DNA from: Pseudomonas sp. R28(2017)
GTDB taxonomy: Bacteria; Pseudomonadota; Gammaproteobacteria; Pseudomonadales; Pseudomonadaceae
Reading direction: 5' to 3'
DNA: 64,000 nt
NCBI RefSeq assembly: GCF_002112505.1
Contig: NZ_NEHW01000008.1
Location: 1 to 64,000 of the forward strand
Shown here: piece by piece, positions 1 to 9,601 of the stretch
Layout of the letters: each line of letters opens with the position of its first letter
Numbering within the stretch: position 1 is the first letter of the stretch
The notes under the pieces: model-generated
The model's input: only the letters and a program-made list of their open reading frames with translations
Told to the model about the DNA's origin: nothing
Database searches by the model: none
Made by a program: the position numbers and the translations under genes

Positions 1-795
1 CTCCCCGACGGCCCCGAGCAGACCCCGCTCACCGCCGACACCGTGCTGCGCTACCACCTGTGCTGGAAGCACCGTGACCTCGACGGCGTGATCGCGCTCT
101 ACCACCCCGACATCCAGTACCACGACTTCTTCCAGAACCGCGTGCTCGGCTATCAGGAGCTTCGCGACTACGTGCGCGCCTGCCTGCCCCATGAAGCCGG
201 CGAGGACATCGTCCACAGCGACCGCATCCGCGTCGACGGGTGCACCGCCTTCATCCAGTATCAGGTCACGGTGCAAGGTGGCGACGGGCTGGTGGCGTTC
301 CAGTCCAGCGAAGCGATCACCGTCAAGGACGGGCTGATCTGGCGGGTCAACGAATATGCCACCCTGGTTCGCCAGAACGGCAACGGCCTGGCCAGCAGCG
401 GCCCGCGCCCGGCCACCAGCCGCCTGGGCCTGTCGCCCAGGCAGCTGTCGACCATGGCCCAGGACCTGGAGCACTACTTCCAGCGCCAGCGCCCCTACCT
501 CGACCCGGAACTGGACCTGCAGCAGGTGGCCGACGCCAGCGGCTACAGCCGCAACCAGATCTCCTACTTGCTCAACCAGGTGCTCGGGCAAAGCTTCTAC
601 CGCTACGTCAACCAGGCGCGCCTGCATCACCTGATGGCCAGCCTTGACGATGACAGCGTCGAGGCGCCGATCGACGAGCTGGCGTTCAACGCCGGCTTCA
701 ACTCGCTCTCGGCGTTCTACAAGTGCTTCCGCGAGCACACCGGCCTCACCCCCAAGGCCTACCTGAAGCAAATTTCCCTGCGTGCACGCACGTAA
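1..795 (+). CDS. AraC-family regulator with N-terminal SnoaL-like domain (5' truncated by window)
   Basis: The frame is open from base 1 with no start in the window, so the 5' end lies outside. The visible protein is about 264 residues. The first ~120 residues read like a SnoaL/NTF2-type ligand pocket (HRDLDGVIALYHPDIQYHD, then alternating beta strands). The last ~100 residues are a two-helix-turn-helix AraC DNA-binding domain (ADASGYSRNQISYLLNQ and DELAFNAGFNSLSAFYKCFR, ending GLTPKAYLK). It is probably a ligand-responsive activator. It lies 64 bp upstream of an amine-oxidising flavoprotein, a cupin and a polyamine-binding protein in the same direction, so a polyamine or amine effector is a reasonable inference. 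The effector cannot be read from sequence. Confidence 0.85.
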   Translation, partial: LPDGPEQTPLTADTVLRYHLCWKHRDLDGVIALYHPDIQYHDFFQNRVLGYQELRDYVRACLPHEAGEDIVHSDRIRVDGCTAFIQYQVTVQGGDGLVAFQSSEAITVKDGLIWRVNEYATLVRQNGNGLASSGPRPATSRLGLSPRQLSTMAQDLEHYFQRQRPYLDPELDLQQVADASGYSRNQISYLLNQVLGQSFYRYVNQARLHHLMASLDDDSVEAPIDELAFNAGFNSLSAFYKCFREHTGLTPKAYLKQISLRART

Positions 796-859
796 GACAG
801 GCACTGGCCGACACCACTAGCATCGCCCACAGACCTTGACGGATGTGGAGCAAAACCCG

Positions 860-2266
860 ATGCAACCCCTGCGCACGCTCAGCCTGTGGATGGACCAGCT
901 CGACGAGCCGCTGTGCGCGCGCCCGGCCCTGCGCCAGGACCTCGAGGTCGATGTGTGCATCATCGGCGCCGGCTACACCGGCCTGTGGACCGCCTACTAC
1001 CTCAAGCGCCAGGCGCCGCAACTGAACATCGCGGTGATCGAGGCCAACATCGCCGGCTTCGGCGCCTCCGGGCGCAATGGCGGCTGGCTGATGGGCAATT
1101 TGCTCGGCGAAGACCGCCTGCTCGCCACCCTGTCGCCGCAGCAGCGCCGCGCCAGCATCGACCTGCTGCACGGCATTCCCGATGAAGTGCACAGCGTGCT
1201 GCAGCGCGAGGGCATCGACTGCGACTACCGCAAAGGTGGCGTGCTGTATTGCGCCGCGCGTTACCCGGAGCAGGAACGCAGCCTGCGTGCTTACCTGGAC
1301 GACCTGTACCGCCAGGGCATGACCGAGGACGACTACCGCTGGCTGCGCCCCGAGCAACTGGATGCGCAACTGCGGGTCAGCAATGCCTACGGCGCCATCT
1401 ACAGCCCGCACACCGCGACCATCCACCCGGCCAAGCTGGCCCGTGGCCTGGCCCGGGCGGTGGAGGCGCTGGGGGTGACGATCTACGAGAACACCCCGGC
1501 CATCGACTGGCAACCCGGTGAAGTGCGCTCGCCCCTGGCGCGCATCCGCTGCCAATGGATGGTACCCGCCGTCGAAGGGTACGCCGCCAGCCTGCCGCCG
1601 CTGGGCAAGCACCAGTTGCCGGTGCAGAGCCTGCTGGTGGCCACCGAGCCGCTGCCGGAGTCGACCTGGGAGCAGATCGGCCTCAGCCAGGGCCAGGCCT
1701 TCAGCGAAAGCAGCCGCCAGGTCACCTACGGCCAGCGCACCGCCGACAACCGCCTGGTGTTCGGCGCCCGCGGCGGCTACCGCTTCGGCGGCCGCCTGCG
1801 CGAGAACTTCAACCTCGACGAGCACGAAATCGAGCTGCGTCGCTACCTGTTCAGCGAACTGTTCCCGCAGCTCAGGCACGTGCGCATCACGCATTCCTGG
1901 GGCGGCAACCTGGGCATGGCGCGGCGCTTCCGCCCGCACATGCTGTGCGACCGCCAGCGCGGCATCGCCCTGGCCGGTGGCTATGGCGGTGAAGGTGTCG
2001 GTGCCACCAACCTCGGCGGCCGAACCCTCGCGGCGCTGATCCTGAACCAGCACAACGCACTGACCGCGCAACCCTGGGTGCTCGACAACCGCCCGGTTTC
2101 GAGCCTGGCCAGCTGGCCGCCCGAGCCCTGCCGCTGGCTTGGCTACAACGCGATCATCCAGAGCTTCGTCCACGAGGACCGGACCCTCGCCAACCCCGCC
2201 AGCGCGCCCTGGAGGCGGCGCCTGGCCAGCTCCCTTGCGGACTTCATGGAAGGCTTCATGCACTGA
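860..2266 (+). CDS. FAD-dependent amine oxidoreductase, DAO fold (PuuB-like)
   Basis: This is a 468-residue flavoprotein of the D-amino-acid-oxidase/glycine-oxidase fold. Near the N-terminus is a Rossmann FAD motif (VDVCIIGAGYTGLWTAYYL) followed by ASGRNGGW, the pattern typical of gamma-glutamylputrescine oxidase (PuuB) and its relatives; near the C-terminus is GGYGGEGVGATNLGGR. It likely deaminates an amine substrate with O2. I chose ATG 860 because GGAG at 847-850 sits nine bases upstream; a TTG at 836 in the same frame has no such site. It is followed by a cupin gene and a polyamine-binding protein gene, which supports a role in polyamine use. The exact substrate is not determined. Confidence 0.85.
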   Translation: MQPLRTLSLWMDQLDEPLCARPALRQDLEVDVCIIGAGYTGLWTAYYLKRQAPQLNIAVIEANIAGFGASGRNGGWLMGNLLGEDRLLATLSPQQRRASIDLLHGIPDEVHSVLQREGIDCDYRKGGVLYCAARYPEQERSLRAYLDDLYRQGMTEDDYRWLRPEQLDAQLRVSNAYGAIYSPHTATIHPAKLARGLARAVEALGVTIYENTPAIDWQPGEVRSPLARIRCQWMVPAVEGYAASLPPLGKHQLPVQSLLVATEPLPESTWEQIGLSQGQAFSESSRQVTYGQRTADNRLVFGARGGYRFGGRLRENFNLDEHEIELRRYLFSELFPQLRHVRITHSWGGNLGMARRFRPHMLCDRQRGIALAGGYGGEGVGATNLGGRTLAALILNQHNALTAQPWVLDNRPVSSLASWPPEPCRWLGYNAIIQSFVHEDRTLANPASAPWRRRLASSLADFMEGFMH

Positions 2267-2298
2267 CTTCCCTTTCCCTGACACAGGATCCACCGGTC

Positions 2299-2640
2299 AT
2301 GAGCATCACCCAGTTCAAACACACAGGCACTGCCTTGCTCGACAGCTCCAACCCGGTCGCGGTGCCGCTTGGCGACCCCGTTGCAGTGACTTCGGTCACC
2401 TGCGTGGAACGCAGCGACGGTGTCGAAACCGGCATCTGGGAGTGCACCCCCGGGCGCTGGCGGCGGCAGATCGTGCAGCAGGAGTTCTGCCATTTCATCA
2501 AGGGCCGCTGCACCTTCACCCCCGACGGTGGCGAGCCCCTGTTCATAGAAGCCGGAGACGCACTGATGCTACCGGCCAACAGCACCGGCACCTGGGACAT
2601 CCAGGAGACCGTGCGCAAGACCTACGTTCTGATTTTCTGA
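2299..2640 (+). CDS. Small cupin-domain protein
   Basis: The 113-residue protein is a single cupin barrel of the Cupin_3 type. It contains QQEFCHFIKGRCTFTPDGGE and then FIEAGDALMLPANSTGTWDI, which correspond to the two cupin motifs. Such small cupins often accompany amine or amino-acid catabolic genes and may bind a metal or an unstable intermediate. It starts 32 bp after the flavoprotein gene and ends 52 bp before the binding-protein gene, so it is probably in the same operon. No catalytic activity can be assigned. Confidence 0.8.
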   Translation: MSITQFKHTGTALLDSSNPVAVPLGDPVAVTSVTCVERSDGVETGIWECTPGRWRRQIVQQEFCHFIKGRCTFTPDGGEPLFIEAGDALMLPANSTGTWDIQETVRKTYVLIF

Positions 2641-2692
2641 TCCGCTGATCGCCTGCCTTCGATAACAACAGACAAAGCAAGGTAAACCCGAC

Positions 2693-3772
2693 ATGCGCAC
2701 GCTCCTTCTCGCTCCCCTGATGCTGGCCGCAAGCTTCGCCAGCGCCGCCGAAACGGTGAAGATCTACAACTGGTCCAGCTACGTCGCGCCCGACACGCTG
2801 AAGAACTTCCAGCAGGCCAGCGGCATCGTGCCGACCTACGACGTGTACGACAGCAACGAGACCCTCGACGGCAAGCTGATGACCGGCAACTCCGGCTACG
2901 ACGTGGTGTTCCCGTCCAACCACTTCATGGCCCGGCAGATCCAGGGCAAGGCCCTGAAGCCGCTGGACAAGTCACAGCTGCCCAACTGGCACAACCTCAA
3001 CCCGGTGTTGCTCAAGGCACTGGAGGTCAACGACCCAGGCAACCAGTACGGTTTCCCGTACCTGTGGGGCAGTACCGGCATCGGCTACAACATCGACAAG
3101 GTCAAGGCAGTGCTGGGCGACAATGCCCCGGTGGACTCCTGGGACCTGATCTTCAAGCCCGAGTACATGAGCAAGTTGAAAAGCTGCGGCGTCGCGGTGC
3201 TGGACAACGGCCCGGAACTGCTGCCAATCGCCCTGCACTACCTGGGCCTGCCGCATCACAGCCAGGACCCGAAGGACTACGAGAAGGCCAAGGACTTGTT
3301 GATGAAGGTGCGCCCGTATATCAGCTACTTCCACTCGTCCAAGTACACGGGTGACCTGGCCAATGGCGACATCTGCGTGGTGGTGGGCTTCTCGGGGGAT
3401 GTGCTGCAGGCGAAGAACCGCGCCGAAGAAGCGAAGAACGGGGTGAAGGTGGGGTATTCGATACCCAAGGAAGGCGCGCCGATGTGGTTCGACATGGTCG
3501 CCATGCCGGCCGATGCGCCGGATGAGAAGGCCGGGTATGCCTACATGAACTACCTGCTGCAGCCGGAGGTGATGGCCAACATCAGCAACCATGTGCAGTA
3601 CGCCAACGGCAACCTCAAGGCTGACGGGCTGGTGGAGCCGGCGATGAAGGGCAATACGATGATTTACCCGAGCGAGGACGTGATGGGCAAGCTGTATGCG
3701 CTGGAGGCGATGCCGGCAAAGATCGACCGCATCAGAACCCGGATCTGGACCAGTATCAAAGCCGGTAACTGA
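2693..3772 (+). CDS. Periplasmic polyamine-binding protein (PotF/SpuD family)
   Basis: The 359-residue protein begins with a clear signal peptide (MRTLLLAPLMLAASFASA, cleaved before AE). The mature part starts with VKIYNWSSYVAPDTLKNF, the hallmark of PotF/PotD/SpuD polyamine-binding proteins, and has the matching FPYLWGSTGIGYN segment. It would deliver putrescine or a related polyamine to an inner-membrane ABC transporter. No permease or ATPase gene follows, so it must use a transporter encoded elsewhere or act as a sensor. It is the last gene of the apparent AraC-linked operon; a REP pair lies downstream. Confidence 0.9.
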   Translation: MRTLLLAPLMLAASFASAAETVKIYNWSSYVAPDTLKNFQQASGIVPTYDVYDSNETLDGKLMTGNSGYDVVFPSNHFMARQIQGKALKPLDKSQLPNWHNLNPVLLKALEVNDPGNQYGFPYLWGSTGIGYNIDKVKAVLGDNAPVDSWDLIFKPEYMSKLKSCGVAVLDNGPELLPIALHYLGLPHHSQDPKDYEKAKDLLMKVRPYISYFHSSKYTGDLANGDICVVVGFSGDVLQAKNRAEEAKNGVKVGYSIPKEGAPMWFDMVAMPADAPDEKAGYAYMNYLLQPEVMANISNHVQYANGNLKADGLVEPAMKGNTMIYPSEDVMGKLYALEAMPAKIDRIRTRIWTSIKAGN

Positions 3773-3790
3773 ATTGGGGCCGCTTTGCGG

Positions 3791-3877
3791 CCCTTCGCGG
3801 GCAAGCCCGCTCCCACAGGTATCTCACAACCTTCAGGTGCAGTGATTTCCTGTGGGAGCGGGCTTGCCCGCGAAGGG
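3791..3877. repeat. REP pair (inverted repeat)
   Basis: Two copies of the Pseudomonas REP palindrome face each other with perfect 29-bp arms (3791-3819 and 3849-3877; core GCGGGCAAGCCCGC plus TCCCACAGG). It lies between the convergent polyamine-binding-protein and prfC genes and may also end or stabilise their transcripts. Outer bases (GGGGCCGCTTTGC / GCAAAGCAGCCCC) extend the stem imperfectly. Confidence 0.95.
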
Positions 3878-3902
3878 CTGCAAAGCAGCCCCAACTCAGT
3901 AG

Positions 3903-5486
<1,584 letters not shown>

Positions 5487-5579
5487 GGGAAATCGCCTGA
5501 CTGGGGATCGAAAAAGGGGCGATATCATACCTGAAGTTGGGCCTGGACCAAAATCTGCTGAATGAGTGGTTGCAGGTCC

Positions 5580-5673
5580 GCCCTCTTCGCGGGCAAGCCC
5601 GCTCCCACAGGTGTTGCACAGCTTTCACATGCGGTGAGATTTCTGTGGGAGCGGGCTTGCCCGCGAAGAGGGC
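5580..5673. repeat. REP pair (inverted repeat)
   Basis: Facing REP palindromes with 31-bp matching arms (GCCCTCTTCGCGGGCAAGCC... at 5580-5610 and its complement at 5643-5673). It lies upstream of prfC and upstream of the betaine transporter leader, so unlike most copies here it sits between divergently transcribed genes. Confidence 0.95.
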
Positions 5674-6042
5674 GGCTCAGGCAAGACAAATTCACCAGAC
5701 AATCGCTTTATCACGACAAATGGCCACAGGGCAGTTATTTCAACGCCTGCAGAGAATTAACCCGATGTTTTTTCTCGCCATTTTTCAATCCACCCAGTGA
5801 TTAACGCTGGCCAAATGCCGCCCCGGATGGGAACCTTTACGCCCACGGAGACGTCCACTCCCCTGCAACCCGCTTCGGTTGGGGACTGGTTTCATCAGCA
5901 TTTTCGGGCCCGACGGGGTTCGGCTCATGGCCTGATCGCAGCCTTCGGTTGCCTCACGCTGCTACTCGCGAACACACCACCCGCCGCCAGGACTGGCCGG
6001 CTACCAAGAAGTGTGCTCGCCGACAACACAAGGAGTCCGCCT
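5674..6042 (+). promoter_or_regulatory. Long structured leader before the betaine/choline ABC operon
   Basis: About 370 bases lie between the REP pair and the first transporter gene. From ~5820 the RNA can form several stems: TCCC-ctg-CAACC / GGTTG-GGGA at 5857-5884 (loop CGCTTC), and GCAGCC-UUC-GGUUGC at 5938-5952 with a UUCG turn. The region is also an open frame from ATG 5797, but the protein it would add is unlike any permease N-terminus and has no ribosome site. An upstream position, length and stems of this kind suggest a cis-acting regulatory RNA; it does not match the consensus of any riboswitch class I can recall. Confidence 0.4.
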
Positions 6043-6756
6043 GTGGCTACACGCTACGGAAAAGGGCTGTTGGGATGCGCCACCGTGCTCGTCATCCTGG
6101 CCCTGCTGATCCACTGGATCGGCACCGACACGATCGCGCGTTATCGCGACGATCTTGGGTTCTACCTGCAAGCGCACCTGGTACTGGTGCTGGCTTCGAT
6201 GGCGGCGGCGCTGGCCGTGGGCATCCCCGCCGGCATTGCCTTGAGTCGACCGCACCGGGTCGACAAAGCCGAGCGCTTCATGCAGTTCTTCAACGTTGGC
6301 AACACCATTCCCCCGCTGGCCGTTCTGGCCATCGCCCTGAGTATCCTCGGCATCGGCGCCGGACCGGCGATCTTCGCGCTGTTCCTCGCCTCCCTCCTGC
6401 CCATCGTGCGCAACACCTACGAGGGCCTGAAAAACGTCCCCGCCTCGCTCAAGGAAGCCGCCACCGGCATCGGCATGACCCCGCGCCAGCAACTCTGGCA
6501 GGTGGAACTGCCCAACGCCGTGCCGATCATCGTCGGCGGCGTGCGCGTTGCCCTGGCGCTGAACGTCGGCACCGCACCGCTGGCCTTCCTGATCGGCGCC
6601 AACAGCCTGGGCAGCCTGATTTTCCCCGGCATCGCCCTGAACAACCAGCCACAGCTGCTGCTGGGTGCCGCCTGCACCGCGTTGCTGGCGCTGGTGCTCG
6701 ACGCAGCGGTGAGTTTCTCCAGCAAGCGCTGGCTGGAACGTGGCCTGGCTGGATAA
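6043..6756 (+). CDS. Betaine/choline-type ABC transporter permease (first)
   Basis: This 237-residue integral membrane protein belongs to the OpuC/YehW-Y permease family. It has an N-terminal membrane segment (GLLGCATVLVILALLIHW), several more helices, and the EAA loop (EAATGIGMTPRQQLWQVELP) that docks on the ATPase. I chose GTG 6043 because AAGGAG at 6029-6034 is eight bases upstream. A longer frame from ATG 5797 runs through the structured leader and is unlikely to be translated as part of this protein. It is the first gene of a permease-binding protein-permease-ATPase operon. Confidence 0.88.
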   Translation: MATRYGKGLLGCATVLVILALLIHWIGTDTIARYRDDLGFYLQAHLVLVLASMAAALAVGIPAGIALSRPHRVDKAERFMQFFNVGNTIPPLAVLAIALSILGIGAGPAIFALFLASLLPIVRNTYEGLKNVPASLKEAATGIGMTPRQQLWQVELPNAVPIIVGGVRVALALNVGTAPLAFLIGANSLGSLIFPGIALNNQPQLLLGAACTALLALVLDAAVSFSSKRWLERGLAG

Positions 6757-6769
6757 CGAGAGGGAACGT

Positions 6770-7684
6770 ATGAACAAGAGAATCGCCTTGCTGCTGGGCG
6801 CGGCCCTGCTGTTCGCAGGATTTGCCCAGGCAGCGGAAAAACCGCTTATCCGCATCGGCGCGCGGGTGTTCACCGAACAGACCGTGCTCGCCGAAATCAC
6901 CGCGCAATACCTGCGCGCCAACGGCTTCGACGTGCGCGTCACCAGTGGGCTTGGCAGCAGCATCGCGCGCCAGGCCCAGGAAACCGGCCAGCTCGACCTG
7001 ATGTGGGAATACACCGGCGTGTCGCTGGTGTCGTACAACCATATCGAGGAGCGCATGCCCAGTGCCGAGGCCACCTACGCCAAGGTCAAGGCATTGGACG
7101 CGAAGAAGGGCCTGATCTGGCTGACCCCGTCGAAGTTCAGCAACACCTACGCGCTGGGCTTGCCCAAGCAGGTCGCCGAGGCTTATCCACAGGTCAACTC
7201 GATCAGCGACCTCAACCAGGTGCTGCGTGACGAAAGCCAGCGCAACCACCTGGTGGCACTGGACACCGAGTTCGCCAACCGCCCGGACGGCCTGGTCGGC
7301 CTGAAGCAGATGTACGACCTGCAAGTGGGCCGCGCCAACATCCGCCAGATGGATGCAGGCCTGGTCTACACCGCCATGCACAACAACCAGGTGTTCGCGG
7401 GCCTTGTGTACACCACCGATGGCCGCCTGAGCGCGTTCAACCTCAAGCTGCTGGCGGACGACAAGCACTACTTCCCCGACTACACCGCCGCCCCGGTGGT
7501 GCGCAAGCAGGTGCTGGACGCCAACCCGAAACTGGCCGGCCTGCTCAAGCCACTGGCCGAGCAACTGGATGACGAAACCATGCGCCAGCTCAATGCCAAG
7601 GTCGACGTCGAACACCAGAACCCGACCACGGTGGCCGCCGCTTTCCTGCGTGAGCACCCTATGCCTAGCGAGGTACAGCCATGA
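6770..7684 (+). CDS. Periplasmic glycine betaine/choline-type binding protein (OsmF/OpuCC-like)
   Basis: The 304-residue protein has a signal peptide (MNKRIALLLGAALLFAGFAQA) and then IRIGARVFTEQTVLAEI, typical of the OsmF/YehZ and OpuCC binding proteins for quaternary ammonium osmolytes. The segment LMWEYTGVSL is also conserved in this family. ATG 6770 follows GAGGGAACGT and is preferred over a longer frame overlapping the upstream gene. Its stop overlaps the next start (ATGA at 7681-7684), so the two are translationally coupled. Ligand choice between betaine, choline or related compounds is not resolved. Confidence 0.9.
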   Translation: MNKRIALLLGAALLFAGFAQAAEKPLIRIGARVFTEQTVLAEITAQYLRANGFDVRVTSGLGSSIARQAQETGQLDLMWEYTGVSLVSYNHIEERMPSAEATYAKVKALDAKKGLIWLTPSKFSNTYALGLPKQVAEAYPQVNSISDLNQVLRDESQRNHLVALDTEFANRPDGLVGLKQMYDLQVGRANIRQMDAGLVYTAMHNNQVFAGLVYTTDGRLSAFNLKLLADDKHYFPDYTAAPVVRKQVLDANPKLAGLLKPLAEQLDDETMRQLNAKVDVEHQNPTTVAAAFLREHPMPSEVQP

Positions 7685-8334
7685 GCCTGCTCGACACGTT
7701 CGCCCACCTCGACTGGGCCCAGGTGCTGCAGCTGACCTGGCAGCACATCATGCTGGTCGGCGTGGCCGTGGGCCTGGCGATCATCGTCGGCGTGCCGCTG
7801 GGCATCCTGATGACCCGCTTCCCGGCCGTCGCCGGCCCATTGCAGGCCAGCGCCACAGTGTTGCTGACCATCCCCTCGATCGCCCTGTTCGGCCTGCTGC
7901 TGCCGTTCTACTCCAAGTTCGGCCAGGGCCTTGGGCCACTGCCGGCGATCACCGCGGTGTTCCTTTACTCGCTGCTGCCGATCCTGCGCAACACCTACCT
8001 GGCCCTGACCAACGTCGAGCCCGGCATCCGTGAAGCGGCCCGCGGTATCGGCATGACCTTCGGCCAGCGCCTGCGCATGGTCGAGCTGCCCATCGCGGTG
8101 CCGGTGATCCTCGCCGGCGTGCGCACCGCCGTGGTGATGAACATCGGCGTCATGACCATCGCCGCCACCATCGGCGCCGGCGGCCTGGGTGTGCTCATCC
8201 TCACCTCCATCAGCCGCAGCGACATGTCGATGCTGCTGGTCGGCGCCGTACTGGTCAGCCTGCTGGCGATCATCGCCGACCTGCTCCTGCAAACCCTGCA
8301 ACGTGCCCTGACTCCAGAAGGACTGCGCTCATGA
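7681..8334 (+). CDS. Betaine/choline-type ABC transporter permease (second)
   Basis: This 217-residue permease is of the OpuCB/YehY size. It has hydrophobic segments throughout and the EAA motif REAARGIGMTFGQRLRMVELP, followed by the IGAGGLGVLILTSISR stretch common to OpuC permeases. It overlaps the binding-protein gene by four bases upstream and the ATPase gene by four bases downstream (ATGA both times), which points to one coupled operon. Together with the first permease it would form a heterodimeric channel. Confidence 0.9.
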   Translation: MSLLDTFAHLDWAQVLQLTWQHIMLVGVAVGLAIIVGVPLGILMTRFPAVAGPLQASATVLLTIPSIALFGLLLPFYSKFGQGLGPLPAITAVFLYSLLPILRNTYLALTNVEPGIREAARGIGMTFGQRLRMVELPIAVPVILAGVRTAVVMNIGVMTIAATIGAGGLGVLILTSISRSDMSMLLVGAVLVSLLAIIADLLLQTLQRALTPEGLRS

Positions 8335-9488
8335 TCGAACTCAAGAACCTCAGCAAGACCTTCAACGTCAACGGCAAGGACGTCAAAGCCGTCGACGCGG
8401 TCAGCCTCACTGTCAACGAAGGCGAAATCTGCGTGTTCCTCGGCCCGTCGGGCTGCGGCAAGAGCACCACGCTGAAGATGATCAACCGCCTGATCACGCC
8501 GACCTCCGGCCAGGTGTTCATCAATGGCGAAGACACCAGCGCGCTGGACGAAGTGACCCTGCGCCGGCACATCGGCTACGTGATCCAGCAGATCGGCCTG
8601 TTCCCCAACATGACCATCGAGGAGAACATCACCGTGGTCCCGCGCCTGCTCGGCTGGGACAAGCAGAAGTGTCACGAGCGCGCCCGCGAACTGATGCACA
8701 TGATCAAGCTCGAACCCAAGCAGTACCTGCAGCGCTACCCACGTGAGCTGTCCGGCGGCCAGCAGCAGCGCATCGGGGTGATCCGTGCGCTGGCGGCGGA
8801 CGCGCCGGTGCTGCTGATGGACGAGCCGTTCGGCGCGGTCGACCCGATCAACCGCGAGATGATCCAGAACGAGTTCTTCGAGATGCAACGGGCGCTGAAC
8901 AAGACCGTGATCATGGTCAGCCACGACATTGACGAGGCGATCAAGCTGGGCGACAAGATCGCCATCTTCCGCGCCGGCAAGCTGCTCCAGCTGGACCACC
9001 CGGACACCCTGCTGGCGCACCCGGTGGATGACTTCGTGAGCAACTTCGTCGGCCAGGACAGCACCCTCAAGCGCCTGCTGCTGGTGCGTGCCGAGGATGC
9101 GGCGGACAACGCGCCGTCGGTGAGCCCCGGGACGCCGGTGAGCGATGCCTTGGAACTGCTCGATGAGCACGACCGCCGTTATGTGGTGGTGACCGACGGG
9201 CAGAACAAGGCGCTGGGCTATGTGCGCCGGCGCGACATGCACCGCCAGCAAGGCACCTGTGGCGACTTCCTGCGGCCGTTCAATGCCACGGCGTCGCATG
9301 ACGAGCACCTGCGCATCCTGCTGTCGCGGATGTACGAGTTCAACCGGGCGTGGTTGCCGGTGCTGGATGCCGAGCAGGTGTTCCTGGGGGAGGTTACCCA
9401 GGAGTCGATAGCCGCTTACCTGAGCTCGGGGCGTTCGCGCGGGGCCAAGACCAGCATTGTCTCGCCGGCCGAGGCGGTGGTTTCCTGA
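8331..9488 (+). CDS. opuCA: Betaine/choline ABC transporter ATPase with CBS domains
   Basis: The 385-residue ATPase has Walker A GPSGCGKST at 38-46, signature LSGGQ at 140-144 and Walker B LLMDEP at 161-166. After the nucleotide-binding domain, residues ~250-370 form a tandem CBS module (for example LDEHDRRYVVVTDGQNKALG). CBS domains in OpuA/OpuC ATPases sense ionic strength or cyclic di-AMP, so osmotic gating of transport is likely. It is the last gene of the operon, 18 bp before a REP pair. The symbol follows the OpuC family; orthology was not tested. Confidence 0.9.
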   Translation: MIELKNLSKTFNVNGKDVKAVDAVSLTVNEGEICVFLGPSGCGKSTTLKMINRLITPTSGQVFINGEDTSALDEVTLRRHIGYVIQQIGLFPNMTIEENITVVPRLLGWDKQKCHERARELMHMIKLEPKQYLQRYPRELSGGQQQRIGVIRALAADAPVLLMDEPFGAVDPINREMIQNEFFEMQRALNKTVIMVSHDIDEAIKLGDKIAIFRAGKLLQLDHPDTLLAHPVDDFVSNFVGQDSTLKRLLLVRAEDAADNAPSVSPGTPVSDALELLDEHDRRYVVVTDGQNKALGYVRRRDMHRQQGTCGDFLRPFNATASHDEHLRILLSRMYEFNRAWLPVLDAEQVFLGEVTQESIAAYLSSGRSRGAKTSIVSPAEAVVS

Positions 9489-9506
9489 AGGACCGAGTAT
9501 GTCTTT

Positions 9507-9586
9507 TCGCGGGCAAGCCCGCTCCCACAGGTTCGGCGCTGCGTCCTGGCTTGCGCAGAAATCTGTGGGAGCGGGCTTGCCCGCGA
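9507..9586. repeat. REP pair (inverted repeat)
   Basis: Facing REP palindromes with 24-bp perfect arms (9507-9530 and 9563-9586). It lies between the convergent ATPase gene and fecA-like receptor gene, where it may act as a bidirectional transcript end. Confidence 0.95.
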
Positions 9587-9601
9587 GCAACCGACGCGGT
9601 A

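Noticed and set aside
5820..6042. Assignment of the leader to a known riboswitch class
   Set aside because: I compared it by eye with remembered TPP, cobalamin, FMN, glycine, guanidine, fluoride and Moco consensus elements and found no convincing match.
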